Shown here piece by piece: positions 11,372-21,498 of a DNA stretch of 64,000 nucleotides (positions within the stretch are counted from its first letter, which is position 1; each line of letters begins with the position of its first letter). Source of the DNA: Deuterostichococcus epilithicus (Eukaryota > Chlorophyta > Trebouxiophyceae > Prasiolales > Stichococcaceae); contig JAVTLE010000008.1 of NCBI GenBank assembly GCA_033439295.1, forward strand, positions 186,001-250,000, written 5' to 3'. The notes under the pieces are model-generated. The model worked only from the letters and a program-made list of their open reading frames with translations. It did not search any database and had not been told where the DNA came from. The position numbers and the translations under genes were made by a program.

Positions 11372-14300
11372 CTAAACACTGCAGCGAGCGGTGACGGCGG
11401 CAAAGCGGCGCGCCTTGTGCTCGCCAGATTGGGTCGAGTCGCGTACCACCACCTCAATGCGGCACACGGGCGCTTGGCTGACGGACACCTGTAGAGAAAT
11501 GCACATGACGATCAACTCACGCGCCACCCTCACTGCGGCTGATATGGGGATGAAATACACGTGATCAATTTGCAACACTCGGCGTGTCCATCCTTCCAAG
11601 CCGGTGATGGATTGCTAGGTGGACATCTCGAATGAGACATGTGGAGCAGATGGTCCAACTCACCAGCCTTGCGCAGGCTGAAAGCAGGCTTCGCAAGCAG
11701 ATAAGCAGAACAAGACAAACCTGCGAGACCCAGCAACCATTGATGTGAGACATACAAAGCCGGCAAAACAACCTTGAAGGGCACCAGCTGCGAGGTGCGG
11801 TCGCTCCAGTGGCCGTCCATGACCGTCGGTTCGCAGGTGCAGCCCTCCACGCACTTTACCTCTGCGGCCATCAAAAACGGACTTGATTGTATGGATTTGT
11901 GCTCGAGTTTGGGCATTGCATGCAGCAGAAACCATGCTGCAGCTGGCACGCACGCGAGGTCGTGGTCCGGGCTCAGCCGCAGGGTGCAGAGCCTCTGCAA
12001 TCTGCCCAGGCTTCTCCCTCCGAGCTGTCGCCTGGCCAAAGCCACAGCAGGCTGCTGCATCTCCGCAGCAGGATCGGCGCACCAGGTGATGCTCATAATC
12101 GGCACTTGCCTGCCTGCCCCATGTGCTCGTACGAGCACAGCCGGCTGATGGTGACGGCAGTGCGGGCCGCCTCGGCCTCCGGCGCGTCCGGCCGCCGCGC
12201 CGTCGCCGCACTGTCGATGGTGAAGCTGAGCCGCGCGCCCGGCCGCGTCGCCACGAAGCCCGGCTGCGCGGGGAGCACAGCGACAGGTCGGACTCGCAAA
12301 TCATGGCAGCCGTGTCCTCAGAGACAACCTGCTGGGGAGTCAGGCTTGCAGCTGCACGACGCTCTCGCAAACCTCGAGATGCTGGTCGACGACAGCAGCA
12401 GCGCGCGGCGGCGTGACCATCCAGTGCAACCCGCTTCAGCGGTGCCAATTGCTTCGGTACACCGGCCGCGGCGCCGAGCCGAGGCCTCGCGATTATCGCT
12501 TGCCGGCACCCGCGCGAGGCTGCCATGACCGAGCCTTGCGGTGATGCTGAGTCCAGAAGCGCCCTCGGCTGTCATGACGCAAGTGCAGGAAGCAGGAAGC
12601 ACCTTGGGGCGGCGCCCATCTCCGCCGCCCTCCTCGATCCATTCGAAACCCTCCACGTGTGCTGCCGCGCGATGGAACTCCTCGTCCATGATGCAGTTTT
12701 GCGTGTCATGTGCATGGTTGCCCTGCGGCGTCCCAGGGACAGGTTTTAGGGTCTGGACAGGCCTGCCAGGTGCATGGTTGAAGTCCAGACCGAGGCGGGG
12801 AGAGGAGCAGCGGCAGGCGCGTTTGCAGGGTTGTCAGCACAGCAAGTGTGGAGCCGCACGTGCAAGTAGCAGCGTGTGGCACACTTGCCTGCTGTTTTCG
12901 AGAAGGTGTTACGGCACATACCATATGGCGGATGCAACAACGTTTGGCAGCCCGCGACGTGCAACTTAGAAACATCTGCACTCTGTGAGCAACGGGCTGA
13001 GGCTGCATGGCCTTGTCGTTCAGCAGTTGCGCCTCCTGAACAGACGATTACCCTCTTCGCTCGCTTGACTCAGCGCACAAGCAGGGCCAGCAGCTGAGGC
13101 TGCCGCTGTGACTGCTTCGGCCCTGCTGCACTGCGGAGCGGCCTACCGACTGCACGCGCGACGGCAGCGGCACCTGCTGGTCGACTGCCTGCTCGTCCAG
13201 CGGCAGGGGCTACCAGCATGCCGCAAACAGCGCGTATTACTGGAGCGTTCCCGGTCTCGGCACCGTGGAGCGGCTGCAGACCGGAGGCGCACCGGCAGCA
13301 TGGGCGGCAGCAGCTCCATGTCGACCGCCTGCTCGTCCAGCTCGTCGAAGGGCCGATGCCGCAGGCCGCGCCCCACGCTCTGCAGGTAGCCTGCTATCAG
13401 GTCCGCTATAATCCTGCGCGGAGCGACATCAGCGTGTTTTGCCTCTGTTTGAACGCAGCCGTTCACCAGCAGGCGATGACGCGTTCCTGCACCAGCGCTT
13501 GTGCATCGCGACGCGTATATGTCTGCAGGGCTGCTGTTGGTGAGGGCATGGCAGGTCAGCGCCGCAGCGGCAACCATCTCAAGTTCCACCCTGGAGCGGC
13601 TCCAGCCGTGCAAGTGCCAGAGAGAAACATACCAGAACCCTCATGTGCGATACTAGAGTGTGATGCCTTTGCAACTGTAACACGTCCCGCGCCGGACAGG
13701 TGCATGCGCCAAGCCCCGCCTCTTGACATGTGGAGCAGGGCCGCACTGGTGGCCGTGGTCGTTGGGGTGGCGCCCGTCGGGCGTGAACTCCTCCTTCGCA
13801 AAGCCAGGCTCGCCCCGCAGCACGGCCGCCCACAGCGCGTCGCGCCACGACAGGCTCGGCAGCCCATAGTACTGCGCAAAGACGCCCTGGTGGTCCTCTG
13901 CCGAAAGCCAGAACCAGCTGCAGTGGTGGAGGAAACAAAACAGGAGATGAATGAACCCAACCTCACATCCGACTGAAGAAAGGCATGTGCGATGAGGCTA
14001 CCACACTGGGAAAGACGGACGGGGGTTCATCCCCCGAGCGCCGGAACTAGCTGCAGCGGAGCCATGGCGCTGCGTCCCTATTCCAGCAGGTTGTCAGGGG
14101 TAGAGGCAGCCTTGATAAGCTCTCCGGCCTGGTGGCTGTGGATGCTGCCTGCATGCAGGCGCCGCGCTGCCGACGCTGTCGTGTGCAGGGCGTACGGCAT
14201 TGCACATGATCAGGGAGGGGATGTTTGTGCAATTGCCAGGGGGGCGCACTCGTTCTCAAAGTTGTGGATCATCAGCAGCGCAACCGCTGGGCGGCGGGGG

Positions 14301-16067
14301 AAGGCCAGCAGCCGGCGCAGCAGCCGCTCGAAGGCGCGGCGGTGGATGGCGCTCGGCAGCGGGTCCGGCGACCAGCCGTCGTTCAGCGCGTACTCCACTC
14401 CACCTGCGGCGATGCCGCCATTTCGCACTTTTTGCGCCGATGTGTCACTATCAGGTTGCTTTTGCTTGTGCGCTCGGTACATGTCACCAAGCAGAGACTG
14501 TCGAAGTCAGATACGAGTCCTGCCCTACACCCGAACTCCTGCAACAAGCTGTCCAGGAAGCAGGCACACCACCACAGCAGACGGCAGCATACAGCAAGGC
14601 GGAGTAGCACTATGCAGGGTTTGTTAAGGGGACAAGCGGCACACCAGCACGAGATCTGCGCCCGGGGGCACGTGCCAGTTGACGCACAGCGCCATGTAGC
14701 CCGACGGCGTCCCTGCAGCAAGCCGATGCGCAGGGGGTGAGCATGATGAAGCATGGAGTGCTCGGGGATGAACTCACATGACTGAGCTGAAGCTGCTGCC
14801 GCATGTCTGCCGCCGCAATGCCGCAGGCGCCATGATGACTTGCAGAACCGCCGCTGCGCCTCCTGCCGCATTGCTGCCCGTGTGTTGCTCGTGCAGCCAT
14901 GCCGACATGGTGCCAAAGCAACTCGAATGCTGCGCGGATATGTCAAACATCAGCAGCCGGCAGATGGGAGACATTGCGCACCCGGAATGGCACCATTATG
15001 GTACACATGACCAGGGTGTGGAAAAGTTTCATTGATCCAGGCGAAAAGGCGCGGCCCAAAGGACATTTGGGCGACATCCGACGCCCCGTGGCCCCACGCG
15101 CAGCTGCCGCCCACGATCGCTGCGCCAAGGCAGCAGCCAGTCGGTGTGCAGTCTTGGCGATGCTGCTCCAGCATTGAAGGGCAGGGTCAGGCACGGCTAC
15201 AACAGGAGTTTGATGACGGCTGGATCAGCTGCCGTGCGCCTGTGTCCATCCTTTGGTGCAGCCTAGGCACAGGGCTGTTCGTGCTAGCGCGCACAGCAGC
15301 CCGGTGGCTGCCGCTGCCAGCAGTTTGAAACCGCATTCTCAGGCGGCTCACCAATTGTGACGGACTCGCCCGCCAGAAGCTTCGTGACCAGGCGCCGCAC
15401 GCGACCCTCGTCACCGCGATAGGCAATGCCCAGCCTGTGCAACGAGGAACGGGCACGGTTCGTGGGCAAAGGAGGCGCCCGGGGGAGGCGCTGTCAAGAC
15501 AGTGCGCCCGCTGCATGGCAGCCTCCAGGATGTTGTTGGATGGAGGCAGAGCGATTCATGTCGCGCATCACTCAGCACCTGATTTTGGGTTCGTCCAGTA
15601 CTGCCTGCGGTTTCGTAACCCAGGCTCCGCCGTGCCCTTTCGTGGCCAGATCGCCTGCGGCTGAGGTGTTGCCTGACACCTGCACACCGGCTACGGCTCC
15701 GGTTGTGCCCGGGTCGCCGAAGCCCTGCACCCCAGCCTTAATGGTGATGATGAGATGCGGCCGACAGGAGGAAACGGTGATGTTCATGGCCTGCCCTGAA
15801 CAATATGTGCGCTTGTCCGAGACGACTTCGGGCTGGAATCAGTAGATCCAGGAGGCTGCGGCTCTGCCAGCTCACATCCAGATTCTGCCGACGATTGACC
15901 GCGTTTCCTCGCAGAGGCGCCGATCTCGTCAGATATCCAATGACCAGGCCCGTGCACATGACCGCGATCAGGCCAAGTGCTCGACCTCTGAGAGCTCCTG
16001 AACCGCTGCGCAGTGGCGCCGGCGACCACCTCTGGCCTGCCATGCATACTGTCCGGGGTTGCACCAC
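11372..16067 (-). CDS. Membrane-anchored SGNH/GDSL-type hydrolase
   Basis: Likely an esterase/lipase or glycan deacylase anchored by an N-terminal signal-anchor (RALGLIAVMCTGLVIGYLTR). Exons from 5' to 3': 15876-16067, 15579-15736, 15352-15434, 14982-15119, 14645-14712, 14250 to about 14403, 13747-13917, 13293-13413, 12603-12722, 12110-12263, 11773-11861, 11372-11488, giving about 519 residues. SGNH blocks: IVGGSCAWGHGASD (nucleophile Ser), YHNGAIPGTPSGYMALC, EYALNDGWSP (Asn) and FTPDGRHPNDHGHQ (catalytic Asp/His). The C-terminal half has the conserved GFVATRPG, CSYEHMGQA, a Cys cluster (KCVEGCTCEP) and a final beta-rich piece. Intron 10 has a GC donor (gcaagt). A TGGAG repeat at the start of the sixth exon breaks the frame by five bases. 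All other junctions are in phase. Substrate unknown. Confidence 0.8.
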
Positions 16068-16437
16068 TCTCCACGTATTGATATTTCAAGATGGCAACCA
16101 GCGAATCAACAACTGTCGGAGGATGGCTTGCAGCGATGTGACTCCGTCAGTGCAGCAGTGCTTCAAATTTTAACATGTCATGGGTCGATCAAACTGAGGC
16201 CGACATCAACAAGTGTTCGCTCTCGGTTTCGGGTTTGGTGAACGTTGCTGACGTCAGCAGCCGCACGTGGCACACGAGGGAGCTGCCGCCAAGCGGCAGT
16301 GGTTGACGGACCACCCGGCGGCGCTACAGGCCTCTCAGCAGCCTGATGCACTGCAGCTGGTTGCAGCCCTGGCGCTGACGTCGTCCGGCAGCAGCACGTC
16401 TGAGGACGGTGCTACCGCGCCTCCCCAGCTGCGCAAC

Positions 16438-16500
16438 CTGCAGCAGCAGCGGCAGCAGCAGCGGCAGCAGCGGCAGCAGCAGCGGCAGCAGCAGCAGCAG
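16438..16500 (+). repeat. CAG-rich repeat (poly-Gln/Arg potential)
   Basis: Interrupted (CAG)n with CGG interruptions. It lies in a plus-strand open frame (16267-16515) that would encode a Gln/Arg run. It is upstream of the SUMO-like gene and could be a 5' exon or leader of it, but no phase-correct splice was found. Confidence 0.6.
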
Positions 16501-16530
16501 GCAAGCAGCGCTTGACGACGAGAATGATGC

Positions 16531-17008
16531 ATGAAATCTGCTACCATTACACAGCATGCAGCATCTGTGCGCTTTTCGACTTCCGCACCCACCTTGCGCA
16601 GGCAGACGGCCATGTGGGCGGTGCCAGCAGCAGAGCATGTGGGGGAGTCCATCCGATTCACTTTGATGAGCCAGGATGGCTCAGTCGTCTACCTCAAGGC
16701 TGCGTCTGCATCAGGCTTTGGGAAGGTCAGTCAGTCTCGGCTGATCTCGGAGGCTAGTGCAGGTTTCTGGAGAGGGGAGTTGTGCACAGCGACGGCGCAC
16801 ATCTTGGGCTGGTAATGCATGCCTACGGTCGACTTTGCTGTTCAATCTGCAGGGACACTCGGCAGATGCCACGAAGCTGGGCCTCGACCCGGATTCCCTC
16901 ATGTTCCTATGTGACGGTTTCAGGATGAGGTACGAAGACACATTTGACGGCATTGGCCTTATAGACGGCGATGTCATCGAAGTGATGACAATGACTCTTG
17001 ATGTTTGA
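16531..17008 (+). CDS. SUMO-like / Rad60-SLD ubiquitin-fold protein
   Basis: Two exons, 16531-16725 and 16853-17008, join in phase to about 116 residues, the usual size of SUMO. The beta-grasp core is clear: ESIRFTLMSQDGSVVYLKA, then LGLDPDSLMFLCDGFRM, then DTFDGIGLIDGDVIEVM. This matches the SUMO pattern of a central F-[LC]-x-DG turn and the GD-x-I-E/D-V-M strand. It ends TMTLDV-stop, with no C-terminal di-glycine, so as read it cannot be conjugated like SUMO. It may be a Rad60/SLD-type domain protein or a non-conjugating Ubl. The N-terminal 35 residues are less certain; an acceptor at about 16602 could replace the chosen ATG at 16531. Confidence 0.7.
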
Positions 17009-17499
17009 TCGAGCTTATCGAAAATCTGATAAGCATTGCCAGCTGAAGCCAGTCGGCAGTCTGGAATGGACTGCATGCGCCGCGCCCAACATTGCATTGA
17101 CGGAGCGTTGATTATGTTAAATATATTGATTATATTGTAGCATCAGGGCCGAAACATATGGCCGCAATGTTGCACATGCAGCAATAAGTTTTAGCAGAAT
17201 TCTCGTCTCGGACTCGTTCTGAGAGGCTGCTATGCCTTCTCCCAAATACTTTTGGGAAACCTCCAATGTCGGTGGGCATGTCGTGTCGGTGGTCACCACC
17301 ACCCAGATATGTTCTTGGTACTACAACTAGTGATGCTTGAGTCTTGGTGTTAGCATGCACATCATCATGCAGGTGCTGCCAGCAATGCTGGCTGTTAGCA
17401 CCGCAACCCACGACACGCCCCGCAAGCCGGTCGAGCAGCTGTGCGCTGCCGCGACGGTGGCTGTCACCCTCCTCTGCGTTTGCCAGCCTCTCTTGTGCA

Positions 17500-18072
17500 C
17501 TAGAGGTTGCCGCTTCTGAGTCCGACCGTGAGCATGGCATCAGCAATCGCTGTTGTCTCGGCACAGGTGCCGCAGCAACCCTTGACCGCTACCAGCGGAG
17601 CAGCAGACACGGCATTGGAAGCCGCCCCGCTTCCGGCGATCAGTCTCGATGCCGAGACCTTGCGGACGCCGTAGCTGCGTGCTGTGGAGGTTGCGGCAGG
17701 GCCATCGGTTGAGACTTCTGGATCAGGCGCCTTTACCTTGCGCTCCCGCCCTCGTGGGCGCGCTGGCGGCGGTGAGGAAGGGCTTTCACGAACTGCGTGA
17801 TTAAGCATGTCCAAAGACCCGCAGATGAACTGCTGAACGTATGCACGAGTTTCAGCCAATGCATGGCCTTCAGTGCGCGCATCCCGGCTGATCATTTGGT
17901 GACAAGCTGGCGGTGGCTGCTGGCGGTCGCAGCTCGAGACGGTACCTTCAAGAGGAGACGATTGCTGCACTGTGCACGTATAAAGTGGTGTGCGGCGATT
18001 TTGAGTGAGTCGCACCCGCTGTGTCTGACACCCCACGTGAGGCTCATCTTCAATACTTCGCATCCGGCACAT
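17500..18072 (-). CDS. Hypothetical protein, possibly nuclear
   Basis: A 190-residue minus-strand open frame in less GC-rich DNA, where long chance frames are rarer. It is hydrophilic, with a basic/proline segment (RPRGRERKVKAPDPE) and a Ser/Ala-rich end. A neighbouring minus segment (about 17400-17560) reads SDSEAATSSAQERLANAEEG and could be a downstream exon. No family recognised. A plus-strand frame of 215 residues overlaps (17797-18444), so the strand is not settled. If real, it would lie convergent to the SUMO-like gene and divergent from the phosphatase. Confidence 0.3.
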   Translation of the reverse strand: MCRMRSIEDEPHVGCQTQRVRLTQNRRTPLYTCTVQQSSPLEGTVSSCDRQQPPPACHQMISRDARTEGHALAETRAYVQQFICGSLDMLNHAVRESPSSPPPARPRGRERKVKAPDPEVSTDGPAATSTARSYGVRKVSASRLIAGSGAASNAVSAAPLVAVKGCCGTCAETTAIADAMLTVGLRSGNL

Positions 18073-18476
18073 CTCAGCGCAAATCCAACGTTCGTTACGC
18101 AGCCAGTAGAGTGCGGATCTGCGCTATCACTCACGAGAATGACGCCAGCGCTCGTAGCAAGGCACTGCGTGGATGTCTGCAATCTCCACTGCGGCGGCGA
18201 TCCCTGCAAAAGTTTACTCAGCAGACAGCCTCGATCCAGAGCACTTCTTCAGAGGTGTCGTACAGAGCTCCCAATCCAGTGCTCGCACTCACTAGGTAAA
18301 GCCTGGCGACAAGCAAACCGTTGGCGGGCGCTGCAGGTGATCTGTGAGCTGGATCATTTGCTCTTTTCCGCCATGAAAAGCATCTGCATCCAGATGGCTG
18401 CTGCAGGCATGCCTGCGAATGCTGAAGCGTTTCTGAGGCGATGACGCGGTTGTGTGACACGGTGCGCATTCAGATC

Positions 18477-20414
18477 ATGGCGGCGGCAGGCGACGGTGCC
18501 GCCGGCAACAGTGACAAGACCAAAGTTCTGTTCGTCTGCCTGGGTGAGTATGTTGGAACAAAGTTGTGCAAATTTCTGGGCGGTCGCAACTTGGAAGCAA
18601 TGACAGGCATTGACGTCCACAAATGCATGTGCTGCGCACAACCCCAAGCCGTAGTTGGAGATCTGCACCGCCCTCATGCTTCGCAATGAGCACGAGTGCC
18701 TCGAAGACACCGTGGCCCTGCTGGCGCAGGCAACATCTGCCGCAGCCCCTCTGCAGAGGCGGTATTCAAGGCCGTAGTTGCCCGCGAAGGGCTGGCCGAG
18801 CGCTTCTTTATCGACTCTTGCGGCACTGGTGGCGGCAACCCCGACTGGTACCGCACAGAGGACCCACGACGGCGCTGGTCCTACCACGAGGGCGACGCCG
18901 CAGGTGCTATTCTTGCGAATGAGTTGACCGATCATCTCCTCAAGTCCTCGACCTCTCGCCATCATGATCTGCCTCGACCAGCTGTGTGGCAGTGAGGGTT
19001 CTTCTGGTGAGCTGTGTCCCTGCGGCAGCCTGGCTGCAACACTGCACTGCGCAGAAAACAGCATGGCGCAGCAGCAAGCACCGCAACAATCTATCGACGG
19101 CAGCCTGCCGGCGGGCACCCTGTATGACCTGCACACCCATCCACGCAGATCAGGTGCATTTGCGAGATGGAGGCTGCATCAAGCCAGCTGGTCCTTGCTG
19201 CTGGCATGTTGGAGGCTGTGGACGCGCGAGCGTTTTGCGTGAAGCAGCCTCGACGGGGTTCTGCAAGTTGCAGGAAACAACTCTAGATATGTGCCGCTGC
19301 ATACCTTCAGATGCTCCGCACACCGTGCAGACCCGCGGATGCGGCAGGCGGCACAGCGGCGGGACATGCACCTGACATCGCGTTCGCGGCCGCTGACGCC
19401 TGAGGACCTTACGTCTTTTGACTACATCATTGGCATGGACGCCTCAAACCTCGAAGCCATTCAGGTGACTTCTATGGACTATGTGTCAATGGAAACATCA
19501 CCTGAGAGAACAGCTGCACCAGTATTGCGGGTGTGAAGTGCTGGCAGTAGCAGGGGAGCCTGGTCACTCCTGTGCATGGCAGCAGCTGGACGCCGTGTCA
19601 GCCGTGCGCGCCACTGACAGTCGATATAGATACATCTGATCGTCCATTTGCAAGCCAGTCAGTCGGCTGCGAATACTGGCAGTGTCTCTGCTCGCTCATA
19701 CAGGTGGCAGCAGACCACTGGGCGACAGAGCATGAGGTGCCGACCGGCTACAAGAACAAGGTGGTGCCTCTGGTGCTTCCTCTGATGCTTCCCCTAGGTT
19801 TGCAAGGGACGGGCCAATGCAGCCTCTCAGATTCCAGCCTCCACAGAAGGGAGGGTTCCTCGTGCATGTCAGTGGTTCTCGTCATGTGGCCGTGACTGTC
19901 GTCAAGCTGCCCACCACTAGTCATTATGCATGCAACTGACCGGCGCCAGTGCCGGGAATCTGCCTTTGCAGGTCAAGAAGATGACCAGCTACCTGCGGGC
20001 GGACAAGTTCAAGCGCTATGACGAGGTCCCGGACCCCTACTTTGCAGCGCCTGGCCAGCAGCAGGGCTTCGATTTGGTGGNCATTGAACACCCCCCCCCC
20101 CCCCGGCCCAGTTTGCTACACGCCCCTGCTGTGAATTGGTCAAAAGCTAATCATCGATGCACTCTACCTGTGCGCAGAGCAAAACCTGCTAAGAAAGTGG
20201 GCGCTGTGAATCGGTTTGAACACCGGTTGACACACAAGGCAGATTCCTGCAGCTTAACGAGTACTTTAAACAATGACAACCTTGGACAGAAACAAGTTCT
20301 GCTTTGCGGAACTCGTTCGACAATCTTGTTGACGGCGCGGTACAGGTGCTGGACCTGCTGGAGGACGCATGTGAGGGGCTGCTCGAGGAGACGCTCAGCG
20401 CCAAAGCTTGCTAA
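18477..20414 (+). CDS. Low-molecular-weight protein-tyrosine phosphatase
   Basis: Cysteine-based phosphatase (LMW-PTP fold) that removes phosphate from tyrosine or small substrates, probably soluble. Six exons in phase: 18477-18543, 18730-18903, 19331-19464, 19704-19760, 19972-20076, 20346-20414, giving about 201 residues. The signature P-loop VLFVCLGNICRSPSAEA is formed across the first splice junction (Cys nucleophile, Arg at +6, Ser). The general-acid Asp lies in VPDPYFAAP. Other family blocks are WSYHEGDAADPRM, FDYIIGMDASN and a final DLLEDACEGLL helix. The region before SYHEGD (GGGNPDWYRTEDPRRR) is longer than in the animal enzymes. An in-frame ATG at 18441 would add 12 residues. Intron 5 holds an N at 20081 and a 14-base C run, so sequence there is weak. 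Confidence 0.9.
20091..20104 (+). repeat. Poly-C run
   Basis: Fourteen C in a row inside intron 5 of the phosphatase gene, ten bases after an N. Probably a sequencing trouble spot. Confidence 0.9.
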
Positions 20415-20651
20415 TTTGGACGATAATCAACAATGACATGATCATCGGTGACCGGCGGGCTATGCAGGACAAAACGCTGCTGCACGCAGGAGACCGAAGC
20501 CATACATATGGCTAAACGCGGTGAACAAGCCGTAATGTGATCCATTCACAGATCGGTGATGTTCTTCTCATTCAGATCTAAGGTGTGCATGAATACTTCG
20601 TGGTTGTGACAGATGCAACGAGCATTTCACCTTCTTTACTGCCCGCTCAGC

Positions 20652-21350
20652 CTATACCAGCACCGGTTCATGGCCTGACAATGTATCGCAGGTGCAGCGC
20701 AGATGCTGCCCCAAGGGGCTTCCCATAATGCTGTTGTCCCTCGCCGACATGAGAGGCTCACTTCGAGCTTCAAGAAACCTGTCGAAGAGCCCTTGCCGGT
20801 CGTGAATCTCTACCGCGTAGAGCCCACCTTCTGTCAGCTCAAAACTCTTCAATTCAGCTATTGTGCAAGCTCTGTCCAACATTGAATTGTGAATGTTCAG
20901 GCGAAAACAGCTGGCCAGTGAAACTTCTTCACACGCCGCCGGAAAACCCGCATCTGGGCCAGAAGCCCTCGCATGTGCCGGATGTCGGAGCCAGCCTGTT
21001 GATTGCAGTGTTGGCAGGACTGCACCAGAACAGCGTGCGTACCACACTGCCAGCTGCCGGCGGCGGCACTCTGCGCGCTGGCCGCCTCGCTCGAGAACTG
21101 CTGGGGCTGGTCGCCCGAGTGGGGCACCGGGTGGTGCATCAGCGGCATGAGAACGGCGAAGGGGTCCTTCAGCCGGGCGCTGCGGTGGCCGGATGTCGTG
21201 CAGATTGCTGAGTCTATGCTGCGAAGCTCTGCGGCGGCCCCAGCGACCTTTGCGGCGCAGGAGCTCGGAGCAGACAGCTTGCGGCTGGCGCCAACCACCA
21301 TCGTGCCGGTCCTGCAATGCTGCGCTCTGCACCTGTCTTTTCTATTTAAA
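20652..21350 (-). CDS. Hypothetical protein, two minus-strand exons
   Basis: One candidate exon at about 21040-21314, after the acceptor gcattgcag, reads TGTMVVGASRKLSAPSS and later LKDPFAVLMPLMHHPVPHSG. A second at 20652-20880 contains IAELKSFELTEGGLYAVEIH and RQGLFDRFLEARSEP. Both are protein-like with high GC in third positions. However, an antisense plus-strand frame over 21003-21389 has equally high GC3, so the strand is not certain. No family recognised. It would lie convergent with the phosphatase gene. Confidence 0.35.
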
Positions 21351-21498
21351 TTCGCGAACGCCTCGTTGAACTGCTTTGCACAGTTGTAAATTAGCACTTG
21401 GTGGCGGTGACGACCCCTGCGCTGCAACGCTCCTGCAGCGATGGGAGCGCGCAGTCGAGTGCAGCGACCTGCCTGCTCGCAGGTGTGTCAACACGAGC

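Noticed and set aside
21003-21389. Plus-strand frame with high GC in third positions
   Set aside because: Its antisense minus frame is equally GC3-rich and reads more like protein; the plus frame has no splice partner. Strand left open in the feature entry.
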